A program made the translations under genes and the position numbers. From Tetradesmus obliquus (taxonomy: Eukaryota > Chlorophyta > Chlorophyceae > Sphaeropleales > Scenedesmaceae), in NCBI GenBank assembly GCA_030272155.1, contig CP126203.1:3038001-3102000 (forward strand): a stretch of DNA of 64,000 bases, in the 5' to 3' direction. The notes under the pieces were generated by a model that ran no database searches, was not told the origin of the DNA, and worked only from the letters and a program-made list of their open reading frames with translations. Shown piece after piece: positions 48,600 through 59,605 of the stretch. Every line of letters starts with the position of its first letter. Positions within the stretch are counted from its first letter, which is position 1.

Positions 48600-49682
48600 T
48601 CCTCCAGTTTGAACAAAAGCACTAGTGCTGTGCTCACCCAGCACCATCTTGGTGCCCTCCACAGCAGTCTGCACCATCTGCTGCCGCTCCTTCTCATCCT
48701 TTGGCTGCAGCAGCTCCACCACTGCCGCCAGGTGCACCAGCTGATCGCAGCCATGCATTGCTGCTTTAAGGGCATTGGGGTCCGTCACATCGCCGCTGAT
48801 GACATGCAGCTGCTTGGCTGCACCCGGCAGGCTCTGCAGGCAGCATTGCAGATCAAGTGAGGGAGCGGCCAAATGTAAGCGGCAAGCTGCAAAGCAGCAG
48901 ACCACATTGTCTGCTGCGATAACGCAGCTTGCATTAAGGCAGGAGTGTGGCTGACCTGTTGCGGTGATCTGAGGCAGAGGAGAGGCAGCTTTTCTACAAA
49001 ATCTGTGTCGATGCAATCATGGTTGGCAGCTAGGTATCCATGTAGCGATGATTCTGGAACACATACCTTCAAGTACAGCAGCATGTCTTCAGGGTCTGGC
49101 TTGGTTCGTGGCCTTGCCAGCACTTGAACTGTATGTCCAGCAGCCAGCAGCCTCTCCACAACACGGCTACCTGTAAGCCAGATGCAGCAGCGAAGTGAAC
49201 ACCATATCTGCTGTGGCCAGGCCAGCACAACAGCTGCCACTGCGTGCCTTGTCAGCACACCAGCGCATAGCTTCAATCGCACCGATGTAGCCGGTTGCTC
49301 CGGTAACAAGTATTTTTTGTTTCACTGCGTTGACCTCTGCTGGCAGCAGGGGCTTGCGCGCCACGCTGGGTGGTGCGAAAAGAGCCATGGTGGCGCCATT
49401 GCTGTTCGCGCCCACCAAGCGCAACGCTCGCCTGCAGCGGCTGCTGGCAGTACTCTGCAGTTCATCTTCAACGCGTTTTACTCTTTCCGGCGAGCAATGG
49501 ACTAGTTTGTCCAAGGCCTTGAGCAGTACACCAGTTAGGCCGCAAGTGCAGCAATCAAACACCACAATCAGCGGCAGGAGAATGATATACCATAGATCCA
49601 TGGCTGCGAATGACGCTGTCGACGATGTTGCTGTCAGCTTTTCTCGCGATTCGGAACTGTCCTCGTTCAACGGACTTGTCAT
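45082..49682 (-). CDS. Membrane-anchored extended SDR (3-beta-HSD / dihydroflavonol-reductase-like)
   Basis: Minus-strand exons: 49682-49283, 49170-49067, 48833-48638, 48266-48062, 47770-47657, 47290-47192, 46592-46422, 45469-45082 (stop); 559 codons, all phases closed. The N-terminal 30 residues are polar, followed by a hydrophobic segment (about 28-53, MDLWYIILLPLIVV), so the enzyme is probably membrane-attached. The Rossmann NAD(P)-binding motif is TGATGYIG, formed across the first splice at residues 127-134. The catalytic Tyr/Lys pair is Y283/K287 (YAYCK), with upstream CSSI as the catalytic Ser region and NPGIVFGP downstream. This arrangement is that of extended SDRs acting on sterols, flavonoids or isoprenoids; the substrate cannot be read from sequence. 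The last 90 residues are Ala/Gln-rich with low complexity. It is divergent from the alpha/beta hydrolase gene. Alternative start: Met at 49601. Confidence 0.88.
45430..46090 (-). repeat. Six copies of the start of the SDR last exon
   Basis: The acceptor plus the coding start AMHNKPYKVDASKL recurs near 45430-45470 (functional), 45558-45600, 45670-45722, 45815-45855, 45930-45976 and 46045-46087, with growing divergence (for example AMHNNSYMADARKLARVLPG and TMHCKPNKVDTDEL). All extra copies are in the last intron. Confidence 0.85.
46150..47045 (-). repeat. Partial copies of SDR exons 6 and 7
   Basis: The end of exon 7 (SAKLGFDLPKFK) recurs near 46150-46212. The start of exon 7 (HIMMSSS.PSMP) recurs near 46645-46695 and 46745-46795. 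The end of exon 6 (DDVAAGICGLLAG) recurs near 46995-47048 with its own GT. They flank the functional exons at 46422-46592 and 47192-47290. Confidence 0.8.
47296..47355 (-). repeat. (CAG)20 tract forming an intron 3' end
   Basis: Twenty uninterrupted CAG units on the plus strand read (CTG)20 in the SDR transcript, ending 5 bases before the exon 6 splice site. It replaces a conventional polypyrimidine tract and is long enough to be length-variable. Confidence 0.95.
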
Positions 49683-49826
49683 GAGGTTCTCGGACAGTTT
49701 GGGCCCCTGTTGATCAACGCAGCTCCGTCAAAAACACCTCACATCCTTTTGTTTCGTTTCCTACTTTTAGATTGTCTTGCTTTTTTGCGGCACCGCAAAA
49801 ACGGTTAGGCAAGACACAGCAGAAGC
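49683..49826. promoter_or_regulatory. Short divergent promoter between SDR and alpha/beta hydrolase genes
   Basis: Only 144 bp separate the two start codons, so both promoters and 5' UTRs must share or overlap this stretch. It is pyrimidine-rich (TTTTGTTTCGTTTCC) with no clear TATA box. Confidence 0.5.
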
Positions 49827-52800
49827 ATGGGTTGCCCGCTTACTATGGGCGGCAGCTGCTGCCCCTGGGCGGCAACTGTCGCTATTCTCGCATGCGGGTT
49901 AGCCGCTTTGGCTTACCTGCCCCCTTTGGAGCCGGCTGTCCACGTAGGAGCACCTGCTCGCACCCAACTGCAAACCGAGGCTACCCAGCCCTTGGACACT
50001 CCGGCCTACACCCGGCGTTCTATTGAGTTCCCATGCGTGGATGCAACCTGTGAGGCCTGGCTCTACATGCCCAAGGGCTTGCCTGAGGGAGAGCTGCCCC
50101 CTGTTGTGGTCATGGCGCATGGCATGGTGCGCTACTGCTGATTACGATGATGGTAGGGAGAAACAGCAGCCTTGTGCAGCTGTACAGCATATGTATGTCT
50201 TTTTCACCTGATTTTGAACGTGTATGAGCAGTCCAGGTGTCTTGACTAGCTGTGGACTTCATCCTGCAACTTTCATGTCGTTGTACTGCCAACTGACTTT
50301 GCCCTGTTGCTGCTGTTGCTCTTTTGTAATGCCTTTCACTGCAGGGAGGCCAGAAGGTGGGGCTGATGCGTATCAACAATTTAATTTTCCTGCAGCAGTT
50401 ACAACAGCAGCAGCCATGCGGGCCACTGAATTTGGCGATATCAGACAGTGCAGATCATGCAGCAGGCAGTACAGTGCAACCGCCTTGGTCAACAGCAGCA
50501 GCTAGTTGCCTGGCCACCTAGCGCCACTATGTTTAGAGCAGTAGTGTGTTTCCTATCACACAGCATACACAGACTGCAGCAAAAGTAGCGCTATGCAGTG
50601 CTGAAGCACAGCCACGCCAGCAGCACCTGCCCAGTTGCAGGAACACGCATGTGCGCACTGGCTGTTGCCATGTAACGGGACCACCAACAAACACTGTAGG
50701 CCGGTTCCTTGTTGATCAAGAGCTCCCTCATCACCACTCACGCCATGCAATGGCCGCACGTGTGCTGCCTCGCCCTCTCCTGCAGGACTTCGGCCTGCAC
50801 AAGTACGCCGAGAACTTTGCACAGAACAGCATGGCAGTCTTCGTGTTTGACTACCGTGGCTGGGGAGGCTCAGGCGGCGAGCCCCGCCACTGGCTATCAG
50901 CCAAGCGTCACATGGCAGACTGGCGTGCAGCAATCGCCTATGTGCGCAGCAGCATGGCAGGCAGTGTTGATATCGACAGGCTGTGCTTGTGGGGCAGCAG
51001 CTTTGCAGGAGGACATGTACTGGTGGTGGGCTCAGAGCCAACCATTGCACCGCACATCACTGCTATCGTGTCACAGGTGCGTGCTCTTTTCGCACACAGT
51101 ATGCGTGGTTCAAGCAAGAATAAGGCAGGAGGCAAGCGGTGCAGCAAGATGGGTGTGGTAATAGGGCTTATACACTGCTGCAGCGCTGTGCCAGGCCCTG
51201 TCCTGCAAGCAGCTTCCCTACCATTCCTTTCCAGCACTCCGCCTGATGCACCTCAGCACGTGCGCGTGTTCGCCACGAAGCAGCAGCATGGCTCCCTTCC
51301 ACCCCACCGTATATCACGCACTTGCCTCACGTGGTCATGCCAAGACCAAAAGGCAGGGCTGACTAATTCCTCCTCACATGCATCAAACACACACCACACA
51401 TGCCCAACCTGCCGCAGGTGCCCAACCTGGACGCCGCCGCCAGCACCAAGACCTCCATCAAGCAGCGCGGCGTGCCCAAGTCGCTGCGCATGTTGGCAGC
51501 CGGCCTTGTTGACTTGCTGCGCACCGCTGTGGGCCGCGAGCCGCTGTACCTGCCTCTGGCTGGGCTGCACGGCTCGCTGGCGTTCATGCAGATGACCCCA
51601 AGCGAGCTGGAGCGCTACCACGCCAACCACCCCAAAAACCCGCAGGTGCGCACTTTGCAGTCTTGTTTTTTGTTTGTTTTATATTGTTGTATCCTGAGAA
51701 TGCACACTATTGGAAAAAGACTACGACAAGTGACAACGGTGGGCCGCGAGCCGCTGTACATGCCGCTAGCTGGGCTGCACGGCTCGCTGGCGTTCATGCA
51801 GATGACCCCAAGCGAGCTGGAGCGCTACCACGCCAACCACCCCAAAAACCCGCAGGTGCGCACTTTGCAGTCTTGTTTTTTGTTTGTTTTATATTGTTGT
51901 ATCCTGAGAATGCACACTATTGGAAAGAGACTACGACAAGTGACAACGGTGGGCCGCGAGCCGCTGTACATGCCGCTAGCTGGGCTGCACGGCTCGCTGG
52001 CGTTCATGCAGATGACCCCAAGCGAGCTGGAGAGCTACCACGCCAACCACCCCAAAAACCCGCAGGTGCGCACTTTGCAGTCTTGTTTTTTGTTTGTTTT
52101 ATATTGTTGTATCCTGAGAATGCACACTATTGGAAAAAGACTACGACAAGTGACAACGGTGGGCCGCGAGCCGCTGTACATGCCGCTAGCTGGGCTGCAC
52201 GGCTCGCTGGCGTTCATGCAGATGACCCCAAGCGAGCTGGAGCGCTACCACGCCAACCACCCCAAAATCCCGCAGGTGCGCACTTGCAGTTGTTTCTTTG
52301 TTGTTATCTTGTGATGCTTGATCCTGACGGTACACTCTGAACCTGCGACGCGAATCACGGGCACTACCACGCCAGCCACCCCAAGAACCCACAGGTGCGC
52401 ACGGGGTAGATTGTGCCATGCTGTTTGCGGTGCGTCGCGCACTTGTATGCACTCTTACAAGCCACGCTGTTGTACCACAGTTGGCTATGCTGCTGTACCA
52501 CAGTTAACTTCCGCTGCCTGAGGGGAGATGCAACACATGCTGCAGAGCCAGAAGATTGCTTCTCGGGCACCCCCCATCCCCTGGCCGTTCATCGTGTTCA
52601 ACAATGCACTCTCTTAGCTGCCTTGCTGCTGTCAAAGTTATGCAGCGCACATCGTCAAAACTGTGGCTGGAAGACCTTGGTGCGCGCAGCACAAACTGCC
52701 TTGGTCCTTGTGCTTCCTTGCTTTGTGTTCTGCTCGCTGCTGCACTTCCACTCCTCGTGCCTCTGGCATTGCTTCTCCATCCATGTCTCAACTCGTGGCT

Positions 52801-53244
52801 CCTTATCGCCGCTTTGCTGCTGTAAATGCATGCGCTGCACTCCTTCAGGGTGGCTGGAAGAACCTGGCACGTGCGGCCTACTCTGCCGAGCACGCACTCT
52901 TCAAGACCAGCCCCATCAAGCACGTGCACGCCATCACAGCACCAGTTCTCTACATGGGCGCCGACAAGGACACGCTGTGCCCCATGGACATCATCAAGCG
53001 CGCAGTGGCCCTCACACCAAACGCAGAGCTGTATGCGGCTGACTGCGACCACTTTGAGCTCTTCACGCCGCAGCACATGCCTGGCCTGCAGCAGCGGCAG
53101 CTGCAGTTCCTGCTGCAGCACGTGGGGCAGCGCAAGGAGGCGAATGCTATGCAGCGGGAGCAGGACGAGGCGGTGGCAATGGCTATGGCTGCTTCGTTTG
53201 AGCAGGGTGGGGAGTATGAGGAGGAGGCGGTGGCCATGTCTTAG
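49827..53244 (+). CDS. Alpha/beta hydrolase with N-terminal signal/anchor
   Basis: Exons: 49827-50126, 50345-50356, 50786-51076, 51418-51645, 52849-53244; 409 codons. The second exon is a 12-nt microexon that restores AHGMGGQKDFGLHKYAENF, a block conserved in bacterial-type alpha/beta hydrolases. A hydrophobic N-terminal segment (WAATVAILACGLAALAYL) suggests a signal peptide or anchor. The fold shows the oxyanion HGMGG loop, FDYRGWGGSGG, the nucleophile elbow GSSFAGG (Ser176), the acid Asp318 in GADKD, and His345 in DCDHFELF. Relatives hydrolyse esters or peptides; the substrate here is unknown. The C-terminal 30 residues are acidic and Ala-rich. The start is the first Met in the open frame. 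Intron 4 contains repeated copies of exon 4. Confidence 0.88.
51529..52310 (+). repeat. Four tandem 210-bp exon-intron units in the alpha/beta hydrolase gene
   Basis: Units start at 51529, 51739, 51949 and 52159. Each has the last 117 or so bases of exon 4 (GREPLYMPLAGLHGSLAFMQ onward), the CAG|GTGCGC donor and about 90 bp of intron. The first three are almost identical; the fourth diverges after the donor. A fifth remnant (YHASHPKNPQ) is near 52358-52395. As 210 is divisible by 3 and the intron part has no stop, the whole array is one open frame from 51400 to 52314. Confidence 0.95.
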
Positions 53245-54106
53245 AGCAGGCTGGGGGATTGTGTGTGTGTGTCCCTGCGGCAGCACATGCAATTTGCTAC
53301 AGCAGAGTACGCATGGCATCGCAAGCCTGGTGGTGCTGGTCGGGCTGTGCATGCTGAGACCAGAATGTGATGCTCGGTTTACTGGATGGCCTGATTGTTT
53401 TGCGCTGTGTGCTGCGAACGCTGGTGCTTGTGTGCTGTTGTTGGTCTGTGTTTTGCAGTTCTGACTAGTCAGACACAGTACTGTGTGTGAAGCTGGGAGG
53501 CATTGCAGTACCTTGTCGTTTGCATGCAGGTTTTGCATATGTTTGCTGCATGAGGGTTATGCTGCATGGCCTTGGCTGGAGTGTTCGCACCTTGCTTGCC
53601 GCACGTAAGCGGTCACACCTGATGGCATCTTGGCAGCCGGCTATGGGTGGCAGCTCATCCACAAGCAGTAGTGCTGACGTGCAGGCGGGGCTGCGAAAAT
53701 TTTAGCTTTCCAAATGTACTGGAACATGCCCCTTGTACCAATGCTTGGAAGCAGGTGTTGTGGCTTAGAATGACACTACTTGTATGTGCGAGCGCTTGAG
53801 CACAACTTGCATTGGGCTGGCTGTATGATTAGTGTTTGGTGAGTAACAAGGCTGGCAACTAATCGTCTTTGAGAACAGAGTGCTTCAACTGCAACTGCTG
53901 CATTGGCGCGCTGGTGATTGGCTGCAATGCTCTTTTCCTCGTTAGGCACAGCGTATGACAAGGGCGCAGTCAGAGCAGTAGTTGACCCAGTAACACTGCG
54001 CAGATGTACATCTCACAGCCCCTTCACTGCCCGTCAAGGTCTAAGAGCAATGAATGTGCAGCTGGCACCGTGTGAAGCACAGTGCCCCAATCGTGTCATG
54101 ATTGCT

Positions 54107-54228
<122 letters not shown>

Positions 54229-55170
54229 CAGCAGCCCACTCATCATCATCACGTTACCATTTAAGCCATAGCAACGTCGCCATCGGCCCCAGCAGCCCAC
54301 TGCACTCGTCAACATCTGCAGACATCCTGTCTGTATGCACACGCGTTATTAACATGTTACGGTGTACACCAAGCTCCGTGGCTCAGGCAAAGCTTGGCTC
54401 AAATAGACACAGCTTGATGAAGTATCTCTCGGGTGAGCTCAGCCCGCCCGCAATGCAGTTAGTGCATGGCGGCCATGTGTTCTCTGTGCATTGCTTGCCG
54501 TCACTGACACTGCTGGCAGCACTTGATTTTCCACGTCTCGTGAGGTACATTTACTGGGGCGAACTGTGTGGAGTAAGGAAGGCCGCTGTGCTAGCATGGC
54601 CATATGCCGAAACTTACACACGGGGGCCATTCTCTGGGGTTGGGCCTCGCATGAGTGACGGTCTGTGCTGAGCTTCCTGCAGTTTTCCTGTGTTTTTGGG
54701 TGTTCGTTGCAACGTAGTTGCCTGTGCACACCGTCTAACCCCTCTTCTGAAGTATCTCTGCCAATTCTGCACTTGGTAAAGTCTCAGACTGCACGTTGAA
54801 TGTGACTCACCGCTGTCTCGATGCAGCACTGCAACTGCTACGTGTGGCTACATGCAGAAAGGCATGCAGGGCTGCGGCATTTGCTAGAGCGCAGTAAAAT
54901 TTCCCTGTATCCTTTAAATGATACCGCCACCCTGTGTTCCAAACACATCACATCAACTAAGCGACTTGCATTAGAACATATGGCTGTGCCGCCGTAAAAA
55001 GTGCAGTATGAGAACAGAACTCACAGAAACATTGCCAACTGCTCTGTCTGGAACCAATAAGACACACTTAGTTCATCTGAGCTGCAGCGGGCATAGCCAC
55101 CACCACACATCAGGCATCGCCAACTTGCACTGCAGCATCCTACAACCTGCCTATGCTAACCATCGAAGCA

Positions 55171-55175
55171 TTACA
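55171..55175 (-). terminator. Likely polyadenylation signal TGTAA (minus strand)
   Basis: Plus-strand TTACA lies 43 nt beyond the stop codon of the patatin-like gene, giving TGTAA on its sense strand. Confidence 0.5.
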
Positions 55176-55217
55176 TGCCTGGCGTGTGCAGAGCACAGCG
55201 ACTCAGCCTCTGCCCCA

Positions 55218-58200
55218 CTAACCACGCATCCAAAACGGCAGCCTCTTTGCTGCAGGGCTGCCTGAGGCAGCAACATCAGAGTTCACATCCCTACTCCTGG
55301 CAACAGCAGCACCTCCTTTTGAACCTGCAACCACAGCGTCAGCCACGCTGCCAGCTGCAGCTGCAGCAACAGCGTCCTTGCTAGCAGCCACATCAGCAGC
55401 AGGAGCATCAGTAACACCAGCAGCAACTGACACAGCAGCACCCCTGCCAGCAACCACCACAGCATCAGACTGCTGCTGCTGCTTGACGCTGTCAGCAGCA
55501 GCAACCACGCTGGAGGTACTGCCGACAAGTACATGGTCAGCAGGAGGGCCAGCAACAACACCAGACTCAGCATCATGATGCTGATCAGCTGCTGCACTAC
55601 CAGCATCGCCACTGCTGGGCAGCTCAGGTGCAGCAGCTGCTCCCTTATCTGCATTTAAGCTTTCTGGCACTGTCACCGCTGCAGCATCGTCAACTGTACC
55701 AGCAGCAACAGCTGCACCATCGGCGCCGGCAGCAGCAGCACCTATACCACTGCTGCTGCTGCATTCCGCTAGGTTCGAAAGCCCCACCTCAGCTGCCCAC
55801 GCCGCCCCGTCTGCCTTGCCGAGGCTAAACAGATAATCCAGATCCGCCTTTGTCCCCGGTGTCAGTGCCATCGTATACGCCAGCTCGAGCGGCGTGTACT
55901 TGCACTTGTTATATTTGCCGGGATAGATATCTCCCGGCTGCGGCGCCGGGGGCTCGCTCGGATCAAACCAGCGCGAGCTCGCGATGTCGAGTACGTTCTC
56001 GATCGCGCGCACGCTCGGGCTGTCGAACATGCTGCGGAGGCTGCTCAGGGTACCTTCCTTGGCCATGAGGGGGCCAGGGAAGCGGGAGGACAGTCGCACA
56101 CAGACAGCGGCTCCAGCAGGGCATGGCATGGGGTTGCTGTGCAGAGGTGGGGAGGGACGGTGTCCAACAAACAGCAGCAGGCAGGGCAGCCAAGCATGTT
56201 AGTGGCAGGGCTCAAAGGCGAGAGGGCAGGGCAGCGCATCGGAAGAGCGGAGGTGGAGGCAGCAGGCAGGGCAGCCAAGCATGACAGTGGCAGGGCTCAA
56301 AGGCAACAGGGCAAGGCATTGGGTTGCTGCGCGGATGAAGAGAGACGGAGGAAGCAGCAGGCAGGGCAGCCAAGCATGTTCGTGGCAGGGCTCATAGACG
56401 AGCGTGATGCTGAAGCATGAAGCTGTGTTATGTCAAGCACTGCAGCACATGCAGAGGGAGGCTGGCCTGTACATGCTAGCAGCGATGCACAGTGTGCGCG
56501 CGCTGTTTTCAGCTATGCCATGCTCTCTGCCAGCCATGCAGTAGCTACGCAAATGAAGCTACACAGGTGAAGCATACAGAGCACGCTGCGTGCTGATACA
56601 AATCATGTTGCTTGCAGATAACTTGCCTGTAGAAGCCCTCATAGGCCGGCATGCCTTGGTACTCAGTGGCGAATGAGTTGAGGCCGCTCCAGTAGGGGAT
56701 GTACCAGGTGGCCACAATGCCCTCCACAAACGCCTGCAGCAACGCATATCATGCAAACACAGCCGGCGCATTGCAATAGCCGACGTAAATCTGGCTGTGC
56801 GGCGTGATGCTGCGCAAAGGAATGATACATACAGGTGGCAACAATGCCCTCCACAAAGGCCTGCAGCAAGGCATGTAATGCAGTGTAGTGCAGCAGGTTG
56901 GCTGATAAGGGTTGACATGGCACTGGCTGGCGGTTAGTACATGCGCAGGAGCGTCACAACAATACATGTAGCAATACTGCCATACACAGAACCTGCGCCT
57001 AGCCAATGCAGTGCAGATGGCCAGCAGGTTGCAGATGGCACTAGCAGTGCTGTTCAAAACAGAGGCCAAAGACTCCGAAGCAAACGCATGAAGCAGCAGG
57101 AAACAGGACTGCCTCTTGTGCTGCAACAGTTCGTGCTGCATGCGCTGCTGGCGGAAAACCCGTGCCACCGCCAAAGCTATAGCCAAGTACTACGCCAACG
57201 CTATAGCCAAGTACTAGTAAATACTTGGCAGCAGCTGCACCAGGATTGCCATACATTCCTGTCACTGTCACACATTCTTTGTCGACAGTACTGCTGCTGT
57301 TTTTGACTCTGCAGGCATTCACAACGCAGCTGGGTGGCCACACTGCCGGCACGTCAACTCACATCTGCATCGCTGCTGTTGACTCTGCGCGGCGTAGACC
57401 CAGCAAAGTTGGACCCTCCGCGTGCGATGTGTATCTTCGGGTGCCCTTCCGATACATAGATGTCTGTGCTGTTGTGGCAGCGCTCCAGCAGTGAAGCGTT
57501 TGATGCTGCTGGCATTAGCAGAGTCTTCAAACTGGGTCCCATCATGCTTGCTAGTGTTCCAGCACACATGTTTCTGGACCTGCAGAGAGCTGCTGTTGTC
57601 TGCACTGCAGGCATGATGTAGCCTTCAAAATCTAAGCCTAGGCAGGATGCTGCTGCTGCCACTGAGCCGCCTGACACTGCTCCAATGGGTGTACTGCCGG
57701 GGTTGATCACGCCAACCTTTTGAAGTGCCCAGATGACGCCAAAGTACCTGACGCAAACACAGGCAAGGATGTAAAACTGCTGGATCGCTGTTTTGGTCGT
57801 TTGATGTCGGTGCCCGTATGAGAAGGGGTGGCAAACCCATAAATCTTTTCGCTGCCAGTTTCGTGTGCAGAGCAAACAAAGCCCATGCTCTGACAGGGAT
57901 TCGCTGCACGCAGCAATGTGCTTCTTCCACAATGCTTTTACATGGGGTGTGCAGCACGCGTCACAGCACACAGTGACTGGGTGTGTGCTAGAACGGCTAC
58001 TTGTGTGGGCTGGAGTAGCCAAAATTCAAGCAACTATCGCGATGCAACATTCAGGACGACTCATGTGCGTTGCTTAGGATCCAACGCAACCTTGAGACAG
58101 CATACACACATGCCATGCTCCGCAAGCAGGCATGCAAGCATGTGACAGGCCTGTGCTGAATGCTGTACGCTCTCACCATGGCATCAGCCAGCCAGAATCT

Positions 58201-58791
58201 GACAGAGCAAAGCCCAGCTGCCCCGTTTGAAATGCCTGTATTACTGTAGCGTGCACGTCATGGTGGAAAGCTGTGTTGAACGGTGGGAATCTACTGTATT
58301 GCTGGCGGGATGTACGAAAGTGTGCTGCGTGCGCTGAGACGCCGCTAAAATACTGATTTAAAGCACATTACTACTGAAATAGATTGATCTTGCAGCGACT
58401 GAAAGCTAGGGCTGAGCAGGTACGGCGCAGTTGAGAAGTTGGTGAATGGGTGAGGGCGGGAGGCAGGGCTGGAGTAATGGGTGAATGATGTGAGACGTGG
58501 TCTGAAATTCCGAACCTTTCAGCATGAGTAGATAGGGTGTAGAGTGGCATCCAGCACTACAGTGCTACCTCATCCTCGGCTCACATGTTACACGTCATTC
58601 AAGCTCTTCGAGCTTTGATGAACTTGCATGGCAGACAGCAGCGATCTCATAGGCTGAACAGAGCTTGATAAATTATTGTTTGTCATCGTTCTTTCAGCAG
58701 CTCTACCTCCCCGTGGCAGCAGCAGTAGCAGGTGCAACAGCAGGAGCCCAGGTGCAAGCATCGCCAGTTGTTTAGTGCGGCACGAAAACAT
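55218..58791 (-). CDS. Patatin-like phospholipase-family protein with altered active-site motifs
   Basis: Minus-strand exons: 58791-58594, 58235-58177, 57747-57363, 56733-56627, 56136-55218 (stop TAG); 556 codons, phases closed. The order matches a patatin domain: FALSDSGWLMPWYFGVIWAL at residues about 74-94 where the family has a Gly-rich oxyanion loop; IGAVSGGSVAAAA with the nucleophile at S111; VEGIVATWYIPYWSG; AYEGFY at 244-249 where the family has DG(G/A); then PGDIYPGKYNKCKYTPLELA. The loop reads D-S-G-W, the elbow is A-V-S-G-G, and the dyad Asp is replaced by E246, so activity is uncertain. A hydrophobic stretch near the start (LAPGLLLLHLLLLLPRGG) may be a signal peptide. The first exon is the least certain. 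The last intron uses a GC donor (CAG|GCAAGT). The C-terminal 190 residues are an Ala/Val/Ser-rich low-complexity tail. Confidence 0.8.
56190..56405 (-). repeat. Three tandem units of about 85 bp in patatin-like gene intron
   Basis: The sequence GCAGGCAGGGCAGCCAAGCA followed by a GTGGCAGGGCTCA block occurs three times (near 56189, 56263, 56359), separated by related GA-rich spacers. It lies next to the last acceptor of the patatin-like gene. It does not copy coding sequence. Confidence 0.75.
56831..56867 (-). repeat. Partial copy of patatin-like exon 4 start
   Basis: A second CAG-preceded copy of AFVEGIVAT lies about 130 bp upstream (in transcript direction) of the functional exon at 56627-56733, then diverges. 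Confidence 0.8.
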
Positions 58792-58837
58792 TCAAAGTAG
58801 CAGCCTGATCATTGAACCCAGTTTGATCAGAGCCAGC
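58792..58837. promoter_or_regulatory. 46-bp gap between divergent start codons
   Basis: The patatin-like start (58791, minus) and the SMP-protein start (58838, plus) face away from each other with 46 bp between them. Either the 5' UTRs overlap in opposite directions, or one of the two first exons is mis-set. Using the internal Met at 58761 widens the gap to 76 bp. Confidence 0.4.
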
Positions 58838-59491
58838 ATGTCTGAGTACGAGCGAGCAGCGTTGGACAAAGCCAACTTGACCATTGGCAGGTGCGAGGAT
58901 ACATGATATGCTGAGCATGGTATACACTGCAGAGGAATGCAGCACTGCCAATTTGCAGCACGTGAAGCAGCAATGGCATCACAATGCACCTGATGGCACA
59001 GCAAACAGCTCACAAAGCATGCCCTGCAACCCATAACAGTTGGTAACTGTGCTCCTCTCACAGTTCTGCAACAGCAGCTTCCTAGCAGCAGTTACCGCTG
59101 CACCTGCTACCCAGCATACCAATTAACCCCTTCTATTAGCTCATACTGTACAAACCCAGACCATACTGTAACCACCAACTAATAGCAACATCCCTTATGC
59201 TGCACACTCACACGCTTGCAGGCAGGACTGGTCCCCTGAGGGCCGAATGCTTGGGGCTGGCACCGGCGCAAATTCAAATTTCAGTGAAATGGGCCTATCA
59301 GCTGACCCAAGGGCAATGGGGCACGGCATAAAGCCCATGCCGCAGACAGCCGCTGCTACCAGCGATGTAACGGCCGCCAGAGACACTGGCATGCGGCTGC
59401 ATGTTGCGCAGCCTGGCAGCGTCCAGAGCAGCGGCCCTGCAGCAGCAGTCAGCGGCAGCGCTCAGCCCATGCTGGTGCCAGCTGTACCTCT

Positions 59492-59530
<39 letters not shown>

Positions 59531-59558
59531 CCAGCAGCAGCAACAGCAGCGCCAGCAG

Positions 59559-59605
<47 letters not shown>

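Noticed and set aside
50546..51595. 349-codon frame read across introns of the alpha/beta hydrolase
   Set aside because: It contains exon 3 in frame but also intron sequence on both sides, and the conserved fold requires splicing at 50786 and 51076.
51529..52310. CRISPR-like array of regular repeats
   Set aside because: The repeat and spacer together are one 210-bp unit of exon plus intron; spacers are identical rather than unique, and the host is a eukaryote.
51400..52314. A 304-residue repeat protein read straight through the 210-bp array
   Set aside because: Each unit contains a strong donor, and joining 51645 to 52849 restores the hydrolase fold in phase. The read-through is reported as a finding, not as the main product.
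57041..57352. Minus-strand frame encoding CVTVTGMYGNPGAAAAKYLL as an extra patatin exon
   Set aside because: Joining 57363 directly to 56733 gives the expected VNSSDADAFVEGIVAT sequence in phase. Adding this piece breaks the patatin domain and brings stops.
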